Assembly (NCBI RefSeq): GCF_000935125.1
Contig: NZ_JRKI01000034.1
Span: forward strand, 434,001-498,000
Source of the DNA: Streptomyces natalensis ATCC 27448
Lineage (GTDB): Bacteria; Actinomycetota; Actinomycetes; Streptomycetales; Streptomycetaceae
DNA length: 64,000 nt
Direction: 5' to 3'
A program made the translations under genes and the position numbers. Below, piece by piece: positions 24,089 through 32,560 of the stretch; the stretch's first letter is position 1, and each line of letters begins with the position of its first letter. The notes under the pieces are model-generated. The model ran no database searches. It was given only the letters and a program-made list of their open reading frames with translations, and was not told the origin of the DNA.

Positions 24089-25060
24089 ATGACCATGACT
24101 GATCAGCAGCCGCTCGGTTCTCCCTTCTCCGCTGCCACCACCTCCGAGGACACCGTGGCTGGCTATGACCTTTCCGGCATGACCGCTGTGGTGACCGGGG
24201 GTTACTCCGGGCTCGGTCTGGAGACCACCCGGGCTCTGACGGCCGCCGGGGCCCGGGTCATCGTTCCCGCCCGCCGCCCCGACGTCGCTCGTGCCGCTCT
24301 CAAGGAGGTGAAGAACTGTGAGGTCATCCCCATGGACCTGGCCGACCTCCACAGCGTGCGCACAGCCGCCACGGACATCAGCGACCGTCTCGACCGGCTC
24401 GACCTCCTGATGGCCGTCGCCGGAGTCATGGCCACCCCGGAGCGGCGCGTCGGGCCCGGCTGGGAAGGCCAGCTCACCGCCAACCACTTCGGACACTTCA
24501 CCCTCGCCTGCGAGCTCTACCCGCTCCTGGCCGCCGCAGACGGCGCGCGCGTCATCGTCAACAGCTCCGCCGGACACACCCTGAACGGCATCCGCTGGCA
24601 CGATCCGCACTTCCACACCGGCTACGACAAGTGGCTGGCCTACGGCCAGGCCAAAACGGCCAACGCCCTGTTCGCGGTACATCTCGACGCCCTCGGGCAA
24701 GGCGACGGCGTACGAGCGTTCGCCCTCCACCCCGGCAAGATCATCACCGGGCTCCAGCGGGAGATGACGCTCCAGGAGCAGATCGACCGCGACTGGGTGG
24801 ATGAACACGGCAACGTCATCGGCGACGGTTTCAAGACCCCATCCCAGGGGGCAGCCACCGGCCTGTGGGCCGCCACGTCCCCACTCCTCGACGGCCGCGG
24901 CGGCCTCTACCTGGAAGACTGCGACGTCACCCGCGTCTCCGCCCCCGGCACCCCCATGGACGACGGCGGCGTCCGCGCCTACGCCGTCGACCCCGACGAG
25001 GCAGCCCGCCTCTGGGACCTGTCTCTTGCCGCGACCAGCGCCACGCCAATCACCCGATGA
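24089..25060 (+). CDS. Short-chain dehydrogenase/reductase (SDR)
   Basis: A 323-residue NAD(P)-dependent oxidoreductase. The nucleotide-binding motif is VVTGGYSGLGLETTRAL (TGxxxGxG, residues ~33-49). Catalytic residues are S in VNSSAGH and the YxxxK pair in AYGQAK. At 323 residues it resembles WW-domain-oxidoreductase-like or retinol-dehydrogenase-like SDRs of Streptomyces. I use ATG 24089 because the MerR promoter places transcription start there. Divergent from, and probably activated by, the MerR regulator; such pairs are common in Streptomyces and respond to small electrophiles or aldehydes, though the ligand here is unknown. Confidence 0.88.
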   Translation: MTMTDQQPLGSPFSAATTSEDTVAGYDLSGMTAVVTGGYSGLGLETTRALTAAGARVIVPARRPDVARAALKEVKNCEVIPMDLADLHSVRTAATDISDRLDRLDLLMAVAGVMATPERRVGPGWEGQLTANHFGHFTLACELYPLLAAADGARVIVNSSAGHTLNGIRWHDPHFHTGYDKWLAYGQAKTANALFAVHLDALGQGDGVRAFALHPGKIITGLQREMTLQEQIDRDWVDEHGNVIGDGFKTPSQGAATGLWAATSPLLDGRGGLYLEDCDVTRVSAPGTPMDDGGVRAYAVDPDEAARLWDLSLAATSATPITR

Positions 25061-25265
25061 ACCCGCGCTCCGCGGATGCCGCACTGCCTGCCGTTGCGGC
25101 AGACAGCGCGGCCCGCGCTGGCCTCGGCCTCATCACGGCTATCCCGGGCAAACCCGCCCGGCGATCCGCCGCCGGGGGCGAGGGGTCTAGGTATGCCGCA
25201 CCGTAAAGGCACCTCTTACGGTCGAGGGCCGGCGGAAAACGACGTCTAGGCCCAATGCCGTTGCG

Positions 25266-25851
25266 TTATGGATCTGGGGCGGCGGGTGCGTGGACGACGA
25301 TGGCTTTGACGGGTGTTCTGGTCGGCTGGGGCCAGTGCCGGTGCTCGGCTCTCTTCAGCCGGTAGTTGGACATCTTGCGTTTCACCACGCGGGGCTGACT
25401 GCGAAGTCGGCGTGGTGGGAAGAGGTGGGCCAGCTGGTCGTCGCGGAGGTGGATCACTGCGGTGACCAACTGCTCAGGAGGAAAGGATTCCTGGTGAGGC
25501 GGTGACGCTGCGGCGGGCGGCCCGCAGGGTGTCGGTGAACGAGAGCCGGCCGGGAGCGGTCCCGTGGGCGGCCGCGGTCCGCCACATCAGTACGCGCAAG
25601 GCATCGTGGACCAGCAGGTGTGCCCAGATCTGCTGGCGGATACCGTCCGGGGTCTTGCTGGACAACACCACCTTCGCCCCGCGCTGGTGGGTCTTGATCT
25701 CTCCGAGCGCCGACTCGATCTCCCACCGCCGATGATACAACGCAGCCAGCTCGGCAGCCGGATACGCCGTCGGGTCGAGCAGGTAGGTGACCAGCCGGAA
25801 TTCGTCCTCCTCCGCGCCAGGGACACCCTCAAGCCGGTAGGCCGGGGGCAC
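25266..25851 (-). pseudogene. IS4-family transposase, C-terminal half, frameshifted
   Basis: The minus-strand frames contain the IS4 Y-(2)-R-(3)-E-(6)-K signature (YHRRWEIESALGEIK) followed by QIWAHLLVHDALRVLMWR and SFTDTLRAARRSV, the usual tail. The frame breaks near 25470 and continues in another frame (EQLVTAVIHLRDDQL and beyond) to a stop at 25266. The N-terminal half with the first catalytic aspartates is missing. The element is dead. Confidence 0.7.
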
Positions 25852-25890
25852 TCACCAGAAACTGCCCGCTGACCTGGATGAATGCCCATC

Positions 25891-25932
25891 GTGAAGGCCC
25901 GGAATCAGTGCAAACTGAGTCCGGGCCTTCAC
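25891..25932. terminator. Very long perfect hairpin
   Basis: GTGAAGGCCCGGA (25891-25903) pairs perfectly with TCCGGGCCTTCAC (25920-25932). Inside, after an A/G mismatch, TCAGT and ACTGA extend the stem around a GCAA tetraloop. It sits between the IS4 remnant and the 26143 gene, on the 3' side of the latter, and could terminate transcription in both directions. Confidence 0.6.
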
Positions 25933-26142
25933 TGCTGTTTCCTCCCCGATCGCGCCCCGCGCTCGTCGTGGCAGGGGGATCGAAACCCCGTCCCGGGCAC
26001 CGGAGATGGCCGAGGCCGCGCATGTGCTCTGCCCTCTGCGAGAAGGGACCGAGCACCATCACCTCCACGGCATAGCGCCCGTCGTCGCGCACCCCCTGGC
26101 GCGAGAGGAAAGCCCAGGTCAACGGGCTTACATCCGTGAGCT

Positions 26143-27009
26143 TCATGCCTTGGGATGCGGCTGCCGTACCTCGTTCCGAATCTTGGTGGTGGCGTCGGTC
26201 AGATCATTCGTGTGCATCACGTCGGCCTCAACACCCACCCCCTGCTGCTGCACGATCCCCACCGCGCTGGTGTCGCCCCACACGCAGCGGGATACCGTCA
26301 CGTCATTGTCGAGGCCTTGCTTCGGCTTCATCATGACCGACTCGCACTTCATCGTGGTTCCGTCGAACGTATCGCCGGTGTACGCCTTGACCTTGGTCCC
26401 TTCGATGACCTCGATCTTGACCCCGAGCGCCTTCGCATTCTTCGCGTCGTCCTTGTGCATGCGCGCCAGGACCGCGTCCACCGAGTCGACCGGCTTGGCG
26501 ACCTTCCCCTGGATGCCGATGACGCTGATCGTCGGCCGCTTCTTGGGATCGCCGGCCGCGGACTCCGCCGGATTCTGCACGTAGTAGGCCGACCACGGGA
26601 ACCCTTTCTTGATGCCCAGCTTCTCGATCTCGTCGTCGGACGTCAGGCAGTGGGAGCAGATGGTGCTGAGATCCTTTTTCTTGTAGTAGCCGCCGTCGAG
26701 GATCTTGTGCGGAAGGCTGATGGTGTACGGCACCATCCCGCTGTCCCGGTTTTGAAACCACATGACGCCACCCACCACGAGCGCGAGCACGAGCGCGGCC
26801 ACCACGGAGAGCACGGCTATCAGCGCGCCCTTGCTCTTCCGCTGTGGGGGTGCGGCGACCGGTGGACCGCCCCAGCCGTTGGGCCCGCCCGGTCCGCTGC
26901 CCGGCGGTGGTGGCGGCGCAGCGCCCCACCCGGGCTGCTGCGAGCCGCCGGGTGTTGGCGGGCCGGGGACGGGGAAACCGGACGGTGGCGGCGGCTGGTT
27001 GTAGCTCAC
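26143..27009 (-). CDS. Pro/Gly-rich membrane-anchored extracytoplasmic protein
   Basis: A 288-residue protein. Residues 1-62 are a cytoplasmic Pro/Gly tail (PPPPSGFPVPGPP and PGSGPGG). A transmembrane helix follows a basic KSKG (residues ~64-84, ALIAVLSVVAALVLALVVGG). The ~200-residue outer domain has cysteine pairs (TICSHCLTSDDEI; KCESVMM; SRCVWGD). This is a common architecture of uncharacterised Streptomyces envelope proteins, sometimes linked to secretion or signalling. I start at GTG 27009, which has GGAG nine bases upstream; the longer frame adds a run without a binding site. It stands alone, followed by the hairpin at 25891. Confidence 0.75.
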   Translation of the reverse strand: MSYNQPPPPSGFPVPGPPTPGGSQQPGWGAAPPPPPGSGPGGPNGWGGPPVAAPPQRKSKGALIAVLSVVAALVLALVVGGVMWFQNRDSGMVPYTISLPHKILDGGYYKKKDLSTICSHCLTSDDEIEKLGIKKGFPWSAYYVQNPAESAAGDPKKRPTISVIGIQGKVAKPVDSVDAVLARMHKDDAKNAKALGVKIEVIEGTKVKAYTGDTFDGTTMKCESVMMKPKQGLDNDVTVSRCVWGDTSAVGIVQQQGVGVEADVMHTNDLTDATTKIRNEVRQPHPKA

Positions 27010-27454
27010 TCTCGTATCTCCTCGCGAAGGATCAAAGGCTTGATTTTGCCATGTCAACCAACGCGGGAGACGACGTCTAGGCCGGGCTAGGGGTGTCCGA
27101 TAGGTCGGGTGGTGGCGGAGGTGGTGCGGGGAGTGAGGTCCTGGTTCGCTCGCGCAGCGGGTTCACCTGCAAGCTCCACCTGAGTCCAGACGGCCGTTGC
27201 CGCCCGATGCCCCTGCTGTCGCTGCGGGACAGCAAGCAGACTGCGGGCAGTTCAAATTGGCCATCACAGCTGGTTGGCGATTCCGCACAGCCTGCCAGCA
27301 ATTTATACGCACACGATGGGAGGCACATCGATACGGAAGTACACCAAGGGTCTGAAAGTTCTTACGGGGCAGCCTATGACTCCGGCGTGGTGCCCGGTCC
27401 AGACCGGTAGAGTCTGACGGGATATATGACTCGCACATGACAAGGAGCCAATCC
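27010..27454. other. Divergent intergenic region
   Basis: It separates the minus-strand membrane protein from the plus-strand lipoprotein. No gene is supported. A block CGGTAGAGTCTGACGG at 27405-27420 closely matches one upstream of the paralogous lipoprotein (43133-43149) and contains a -10-like TAGAGT. Confidence 0.4.
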
Positions 27455-28087
27455 GTGCCACGCCGCACTCTGCTCACCGCCTCCGCCCTCACTGCCGCCA
27501 CTGCGCTGCTTCTCGCCGGATGTGGTGGCCACGACGACACCAAGCCCCAGGGCTCCGACCAGGCCGCCAGCACGCAGGCGACCACGCCCTCGCCGAGCCC
27601 GACGATCGCCCGCCCGAAGATCCCACCGCTGCCGGCGGATGACCAGCTTTCCTTTGAAGGCCGCTCAGCCAGTAACGCCACCGAGCGCGCGATTCTCTCC
27701 GACCACGAGCAATATATTCGCGCCAGGGAGGATGCCATCCTGCGGCGCGTCAAAAATTCTCAAGCAGTTTCCTTCTACGCCAAGGGGCAAGGGCTCACCG
27801 ACGCTACAAATTTGATTAACGATTACATCCAATCCGGAGATACCGCGAAGGGGCTCGTGCGCTATTTCGATTGGAAGACTGCTGATAACGGCAACTCAGC
27901 GTCGATCACTTACTGCGCGGATGAAAGCAAGGTGCGTGACACGAATCTGAAGACCGGGAAGGTTACGACCGCGTCAGGTAAGGACGCCTACGTCCTCTAC
28001 GGTGCGCGCCTGGCGAAGAACTCGGACGGCGTGTGGCAGACGATCAGCTTCAGCGGGAAGGTGGGAGCTGCTCAGTGCCAGCCGTAG
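27455..28087 (+). CDS. Lipoprotein, paralogue of the 43176 gene
   Basis: A 210-residue precursor with a Tat/Sec-like lipoprotein signal (MPRRTLLTASALTAATALLL) and lipobox AGC (C23). A Ser/Thr/Pro linker follows, then a compact extracytoplasmic domain ending in a conserved pattern (TYCADESK, TGKV, DGVWQT, QCQP) shared with the product of 43176-43817. Two cysteines in that domain probably pair. I choose GTG 27455 because AAGGAG lies eight bases upstream; the earlier ATG at 27437 has no ribosome binding site. The function is unknown, but the fold resembles small SnoaL/NTF2-like outer-surface domains; that is a guess. Confidence 0.8.
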   Translation: MPRRTLLTASALTAATALLLAGCGGHDDTKPQGSDQAASTQATTPSPSPTIARPKIPPLPADDQLSFEGRSASNATERAILSDHEQYIRAREDAILRRVKNSQAVSFYAKGQGLTDATNLINDYIQSGDTAKGLVRYFDWKTADNGNSASITYCADESKVRDTNLKTGKVTTASGKDAYVLYGARLAKNSDGVWQTISFSGKVGAAQCQP

Positions 28088-28442
28088 GGCGTGGGCGGCA
28101 GGCGGCGACTGCCCTGGATGCCGTACGCCCCGTACAAGTTGGCTGATGGCTCGGTTGCCATGATGGCGCAGGTGAGATGCACGCCGACTCGTTTGCCTCA
28201 CACCAAGACCACAGCCGCAAGCGCGTCGCACGACGCTCCCGTCACCCGCTACGCCAAGACCGCCACATCCACCCGGCCAGACTCCATGTCACAGGCACTT
28301 TCCGCTGGTCCGACCGTGATCCAAACGAAACCGGCCTGGCCAAAGCGCGGAAATCCGCCGACGCACGTGTACGAAACACCGTGCTCAGGCATGTACGGCT
28401 CATGCATCAGCGGCGACCCGCCAGGGCTGGGAGGCTCGGTCT
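28088..28442. other. Gap without a supported gene
   Basis: Frames on the plus strand stay open but show no recognisable product, no ribosome binding site and low-complexity Arg/Pro content typical of shadow frames. Nothing else is seen. Confidence 0.45.
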
Positions 28443-29684
28443 TCAGAGCGGCAGGCCCATGCGATGGGCCAGTCCCCGCAGGTCCCGGGCAGCGTGGGCC
28501 GGCAGCTGCCGGTCGGTGAGGAACTCGACCGTGTTCCTCACCGGCGCGTTGGCGTGGATGCGCTGGGGGGCGATCTGCTCGGCGCTCAGCAGGGCGGCGA
28601 CCGCCTCGGCCTCCCGCCCTCGCAGTTGGGCCAGTGAGCGGCCCAGATCGGCGTGGAAGGCGGCCTGCCGTCCCGGGGCCTCCGCCAGGGCCTCGGGATG
28701 GACCCCGACCCCGGCTGTGACGGCCTCGCCGTGCAGGCCGAGGTCGGTGTTGAGACTCACCTGGTGAATGCCGACATTGGTGGGGCCGAAGTTCAGATGC
28801 CAGGCCCGGGTCTCTCCCGTACGGCTGGCGAGGCTGGCGGCCTCGACCAGGTGGCCGCGGACCTCATCGGCGCGGGTGTTTCCTGGCCGTTCCCGGTCCT
28901 GCGTCAGCGAGGTGGCGGAGATCAGGTGGAGTTCGCCGAGCAGGGCATGGGCATCCGGGCTCGTCAGGTTCACTTCCAGGGTGTCCGCGGCGGCGGTGGC
29001 CTGGGCAAGGGCCTGCGTGGGGCTGCCGGCCGACATCAGCACGTGGGTGTGGAAGAAGCCGGAGAGGGCCCAGTAGACCGGGTCGTCCAGCTCCGCGATG
29101 GCCTCCGCGGCGCGGGTGACGGCGATGAACGCCAGGTCGGTGTAGCCGAGGTTCTTCAGTAGCAGAGTGCAGGCCGGGTGGTAGGCGTCCGCCAGAAGCT
29201 TCAGCAGCTCACGCCGGGCAGGGCCGTCGGCAGCCTCTGCTGCGGCGTGCAGGTCGGCCAGCAGCGCGGGCAGCCCGGCGGCGAGAGTGCCGTATTCGGC
29301 CGCGTGATAGAGCCGGTTGGCCGTCTCCACCCGCTCGGCCAGAACCACCGGCGGAGCCTGCGGGGGACGGCGGTCCGGCGGCGTGGTCATGGTCAGGCCC
29401 ATCAGCGCCAACCGCAGTGCAGGGATCGCCTCGTGGGCCGCGCTCGTGTGCAGGTCGGCGGGAGCGAAGGGCTGGCCGGTCAGCTCCGACGGGGCGATGT
29501 GCAGGGCCTCGGCGAAGGCGCTGATGTGGCTGGCGCGGTCCAGAAGCCGCCGCCCGTTTTCCACCATCGACAAATAGCCGACCGACACCCCAGCCAGGCC
29601 CGCAAGGTTCCGTAAACTCATCCCGCGCTGACGGCGGGCCGAGCGCAGACGCTCCCCGATCCGTCGGGCCTGCTCTTCGTCCAT
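28443..29684 (-). CDS. XRE-family regulator with C-terminal TPR-like domain
   Basis: A 413-residue protein. The N-terminal helix-turn-helix is clear at residues ~12-66 (RLRSARRQRGMSLRNLAGLA, GVSVGYLSMVENGRRLLDRA). The rest is a long alpha-helical repeat region (e.g. YHAAEYGTLAAGLPALLADL) like the sensory TPR domains of Streptomyces XRE regulators, which often respond to peptides or small ligands. It shares organisation, though limited sequence, with the regulator at 32561-33691. The two flank the AAA/TPR operon and are likely to control that region. Start at 29684 (MDEEQARRI). Confidence 0.82.
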   Translation of the reverse strand: MDEEQARRIGERLRSARRQRGMSLRNLAGLAGVSVGYLSMVENGRRLLDRASHISAFAEALHIAPSELTGQPFAPADLHTSAAHEAIPALRLALMGLTMTTPPDRRPPQAPPVVLAERVETANRLYHAAEYGTLAAGLPALLADLHAAAEAADGPARRELLKLLADAYHPACTLLLKNLGYTDLAFIAVTRAAEAIAELDDPVYWALSGFFHTHVLMSAGSPTQALAQATAAADTLEVNLTSPDAHALLGELHLISATSLTQDRERPGNTRADEVRGHLVEAASLASRTGETRAWHLNFGPTNVGIHQVSLNTDLGLHGEAVTAGVGVHPEALAEAPGRQAAFHADLGRSLAQLRGREAEAVAALLSAEQIAPQRIHANAPVRNTVEFLTDRQLPAHAARDLRGLAHRMGLPL

Positions 29685-29909
29685 AGCGACACCCTCAACT
29701 TCCGTGCTTCATCTGTAGCGTAGGGCGAGATGCCACCGCAGGGAGCTCCCCGCCACACATGGCTTCGTTCACTTCCGGGGTCTGGGTTCGGGGACGGGGT
29801 GGGTGTTCCGCCATTGACTGTGCGAATGGCACAATCGAGCGATTCGCGAGGCACGCCGCTATGCGGGTGTGGGGCAGGGCGGCCCGTGCCCTGCGGCTCG
29901 AGCCGTTCT

Positions 29910-31034
29910 TCACCGGGTCTTCGTCCGGTCGAACCAGACCGTGGCAAACGTCGGCGCGAGTCCTGCCCAGAACAGCACCTGCGGCAATAGGCGGTCGGTC
30001 CAGGGAACTTCGGCGATCAGCACGGCGCACACCATGGCCCAGGCCGCCTGGCCCAGTACGATGCGGGCCCACCGGCGGCGGTGGATCAGTGACTGCACGT
30101 TGAGCCGGACGCCGGCGCGCCGTCGTCGGTAGCGCAGCAGGGCGCCGATGAGCCAGATGGTGGTCGCCACCATGAGGTACCACAGGCGCTGGCCGAGTGG
30201 CAGCGGCAACTCGCGCTGTACCTTGCCCTCGACGGCGAACAGGTCAATCACCGTTCCGGCGAAGCCGACACAGAGCAGGGCGAGCCATCGCACGCCGCGC
30301 AGCATGCGGTACGTGGCCTGGTCGAGGCCACGCTGTAGATCAGTGGAGTCCGGTGCGGCGGCAAGCCCGGTGGCGTAGAGGTCAGCTGCCTGGGCGGCCT
30401 TGACGCCCGGGGCGTTGGCGGCCTTGCGGGTCTGCCGCTCCAGGGCCTCTGCGTGGGTGGGGTCGAGCCGGAGGATGGCGCGGTCGAGCTGGTCGCACGC
30501 CGCGGCGTCGTTCGAGCCTTGGGCGATACGCACGGCGATTTCGAGGGCGTAGACCTGCTCGGGTCCCAGCCGCAGCGCCTCATTGACCAGATCGGACGCC
30601 TCCCGCAAGACGTGGCTGAGGTCATGCTTCCGGAGGTCGGTGATGCCTGCTGCCTGGGCGTAACGGAGGACCGACCGGCGCCATACGGCGTCGGCGAGCA
30701 TCGCATAGCCGTACCAGTGATGGGGTTCGACACGGATCACTTCGCGCAGTACTGGCTCGACCTCGAGCCATGAGCCGCCTGGATCCATGGTCATCGCATG
30801 GGCACGCAACATGAGTGCGCCGAAGTCCTGAGGGTCGAGTGTGAGCGCCTCGTCGGCCGCCTCCAGTGCCTGATCCCGCTGCTTCGTGTTCACGTGGCAA
30901 TAGCCGATCTTGACCCATGCGCGCAGGTCGCCGGGGTCCTCGGCCAGGTGCTGCGACAGCAGGTCCCGTGCCTGGTCATAGCGTTTGAATTCGACGAGGG
31001 CCTGGGCCTGTTCGACGACCGGGTGCAGTTCCAT
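29910..31034 (-). CDS. TPR-repeat membrane protein, partner of the AAA ATPase
   Basis: A 374-residue protein. Residues ~1-240 are tetratricopeptide-like helical repeats (AQALVEFKRYDQARDLLSQH, AWVKIGYCHVNTKQRDQALE, ALRLGPEQVYALEIAVRIAQ). About four transmembrane helices follow in the C-terminal third (e.g. LALLCVGFAGTVIDLFAV, LWYLMVATTIWLIGALL, QAAWAMVCAVLIAEV, LLPQVLFWAGLAPTFATVWF). It ends in basic DRTKTR. The ATG at 31034 overlaps the TGA of the AAA gene (TGATG), so the two are translationally coupled and probably form one complex, with the TPR domain in the cytosol bringing the ATPase to the membrane. I do not know a characterised homologue. Confidence 0.78.
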   Translation of the reverse strand: MELHPVVEQAQALVEFKRYDQARDLLSQHLAEDPGDLRAWVKIGYCHVNTKQRDQALEAADEALTLDPQDFGALMLRAHAMTMDPGGSWLEVEPVLREVIRVEPHHWYGYAMLADAVWRRSVLRYAQAAGITDLRKHDLSHVLREASDLVNEALRLGPEQVYALEIAVRIAQGSNDAAACDQLDRAILRLDPTHAEALERQTRKAANAPGVKAAQAADLYATGLAAAPDSTDLQRGLDQATYRMLRGVRWLALLCVGFAGTVIDLFAVEGKVQRELPLPLGQRLWYLMVATTIWLIGALLRYRRRRAGVRLNVQSLIHRRRWARIVLGQAAWAMVCAVLIAEVPWTDRLLPQVLFWAGLAPTFATVWFDRTKTR

Positions 31035-32419
31035 CACAGCTTCCGCTTCTTCTTCAGGTACGCCACCAGGTCGTCGTACATCCCGCCGTCGTTCGCGTAC
31101 ATCGCCACATTCCGGGCGGCTGCGAACCACGGCTCCGTCGAGGGCGCGATCTGCCTCGCCGCGGCCAGCAGGTCCTTCATCCCGATCATGCGTACCGTCC
31201 CCGTCCGGGCCGAGTCCAGCAGCGCGTGCTCGGCCGCGGCCTCGCATACATGGGCCAGATCGGCGCCGGACAGGCCGTCGGTGGCCCTGACGAGCTTGCC
31301 GAGGTCCACGTTCTCGATGGGCCGCTCACGCAGGTGATAGCGCAGAATCGCCTCCCGGGCCGGCCCATCGGGCGGCAGCACCAGCAAGGTCCGGTCCAGC
31401 CGACCGGGACGTCGCAGGGCGATGTCCACGTCCCAGGGCACATTGGTGGCGGCGAGCACGAACACGCCCTCGTTGGCCTCCGCCTCGACGCCGTCCAGCT
31501 CGGTCAGCAACTGGTTGACGGTGTTGCGCATACCCGCGCTCTGGCTGCGGCTGCGCTTTCCGCCGAGCGCGTCCAGCTCGTCCAGGAAGATCACGCACGG
31601 GGCCTGGCGGCGGGCAGTTTGGAAGAGCTCGTGCATGTTGCGCTCGGAGTTGCCGATCCACATGTCGAGTACGTCGTTGACCGACACGGAAAGGAAGTTC
31701 GCCCCGAGCTCACCGGCGACGGCCCGCGCGATGAAGGTCTTGCCGCAGCCGGGCGGCCCGTACAGCAAAAGCCCCCCGCGCAGACTCTTGCCGTACAGGC
31801 GACGCAGTTCCGGATTGCGCAACGGCGCCAGAAAGGCGGCCTCCAGCCGCTCCTTGACCTCCTGCATACCGCCCACATCGGCGAGGCGGACGGCCCCAGG
31901 CCGCTCCACATCCCAGGCGGCGGCATCCCCAGGGGCGCCGCTGCCGTCGACTGCGAGCGGCGCCTCAACGAACCGGGGCGGCACGACATCGCCGACCTCA
32001 TCCTCGGCGGCCTTCCAGTCGAAGCCCGAACCCGAGGCGGGGGCCGGAGCCGGAGGGCTCCCGGCCGCGGGGTCTTGCGGCGGTTCGGACACGGAGGCCG
32101 GAGGCTGCTCCGGGACCTCGGCCGATGGCGGCACGGCGGAGGCGAGAGGTTGCCCGGGCACCGAAGCCCGCGGTGACGCGGGCAGCTCGGATCCGCCCGG
32201 CGTGGTTGCCGGAGTACCAGTCAGAGCCCGGACCATCAACTCGCGTGCGTGGACATCACCGGGCGCGTGCTGCAACGCCACGGAGACCTCCCCCACTGCG
32301 GCATCACCATGCCCTGCAGCCAGCAGCAACTCGGCCAGGTGCAGCCGTAGGGGCACGTCATCGGGCGCCGCCGCAACGGCCGTACGCATGCTCTGTATAA
32401 GGGGGGATTCTGCCGACAT
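31034..32419 (-). CDS. AAA+ ATPase with N-terminal helical domain, complete copy
   Basis: A 461-residue ATPase. An N-terminal helical, TPR-like domain (residues ~1-70) is joined by a Pro/Ala linker (~70-165) to a classical AAA domain: P-loop GPPGCGKTF, Walker B IFLDELDALGG, sensor-1 AATNVPWD, arginine fingers in RRPGRLDR and sensor-2-region GLSGADLAHVCEAAA. This is the FtsH/Cdc48-like clade without a protease or second ring. It should hydrolyse ATP as a hexamer and remodel proteins. ATG 32419 is used; a GTG lies three codons upstream. A TAAAGT hexamer seven bases before the start suggests a leaderless transcript, conserved in the copy at 1-735. Confidence 0.88.
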   Translation of the reverse strand: MSAESPLIQSMRTAVAAAPDDVPLRLHLAELLLAAGHGDAAVGEVSVALQHAPGDVHARELMVRALTGTPATTPGGSELPASPRASVPGQPLASAVPPSAEVPEQPPASVSEPPQDPAAGSPPAPAPASGSGFDWKAAEDEVGDVVPPRFVEAPLAVDGSGAPGDAAAWDVERPGAVRLADVGGMQEVKERLEAAFLAPLRNPELRRLYGKSLRGGLLLYGPPGCGKTFIARAVAGELGANFLSVSVNDVLDMWIGNSERNMHELFQTARRQAPCVIFLDELDALGGKRSRSQSAGMRNTVNQLLTELDGVEAEANEGVFVLAATNVPWDVDIALRRPGRLDRTLLVLPPDGPAREAILRYHLRERPIENVDLGKLVRATDGLSGADLAHVCEAAAEHALLDSARTGTVRMIGMKDLLAAARQIAPSTEPWFAAARNVAMYANDGGMYDDLVAYLKKKRKL

Positions 32420-32560
32420 GGCCCACACTTTACGGAGACGACGCGAGTGACTTGCCAGCCCCCTCGATGTACTGCCGTGCGCACAACCTGGAAATCACGT
32501 GGCCCGCCTTCGGCGAGGACAAGGGTAATGACGCCCGCCGATATCTCCGCCTGGCTTCCT

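Noticed and set aside
24068-25084. 338-codon minus-strand open frame over the SDR gene
   Set aside because: Shadow frame; the plus strand encodes an SDR with all motifs and a MerR-type promoter.
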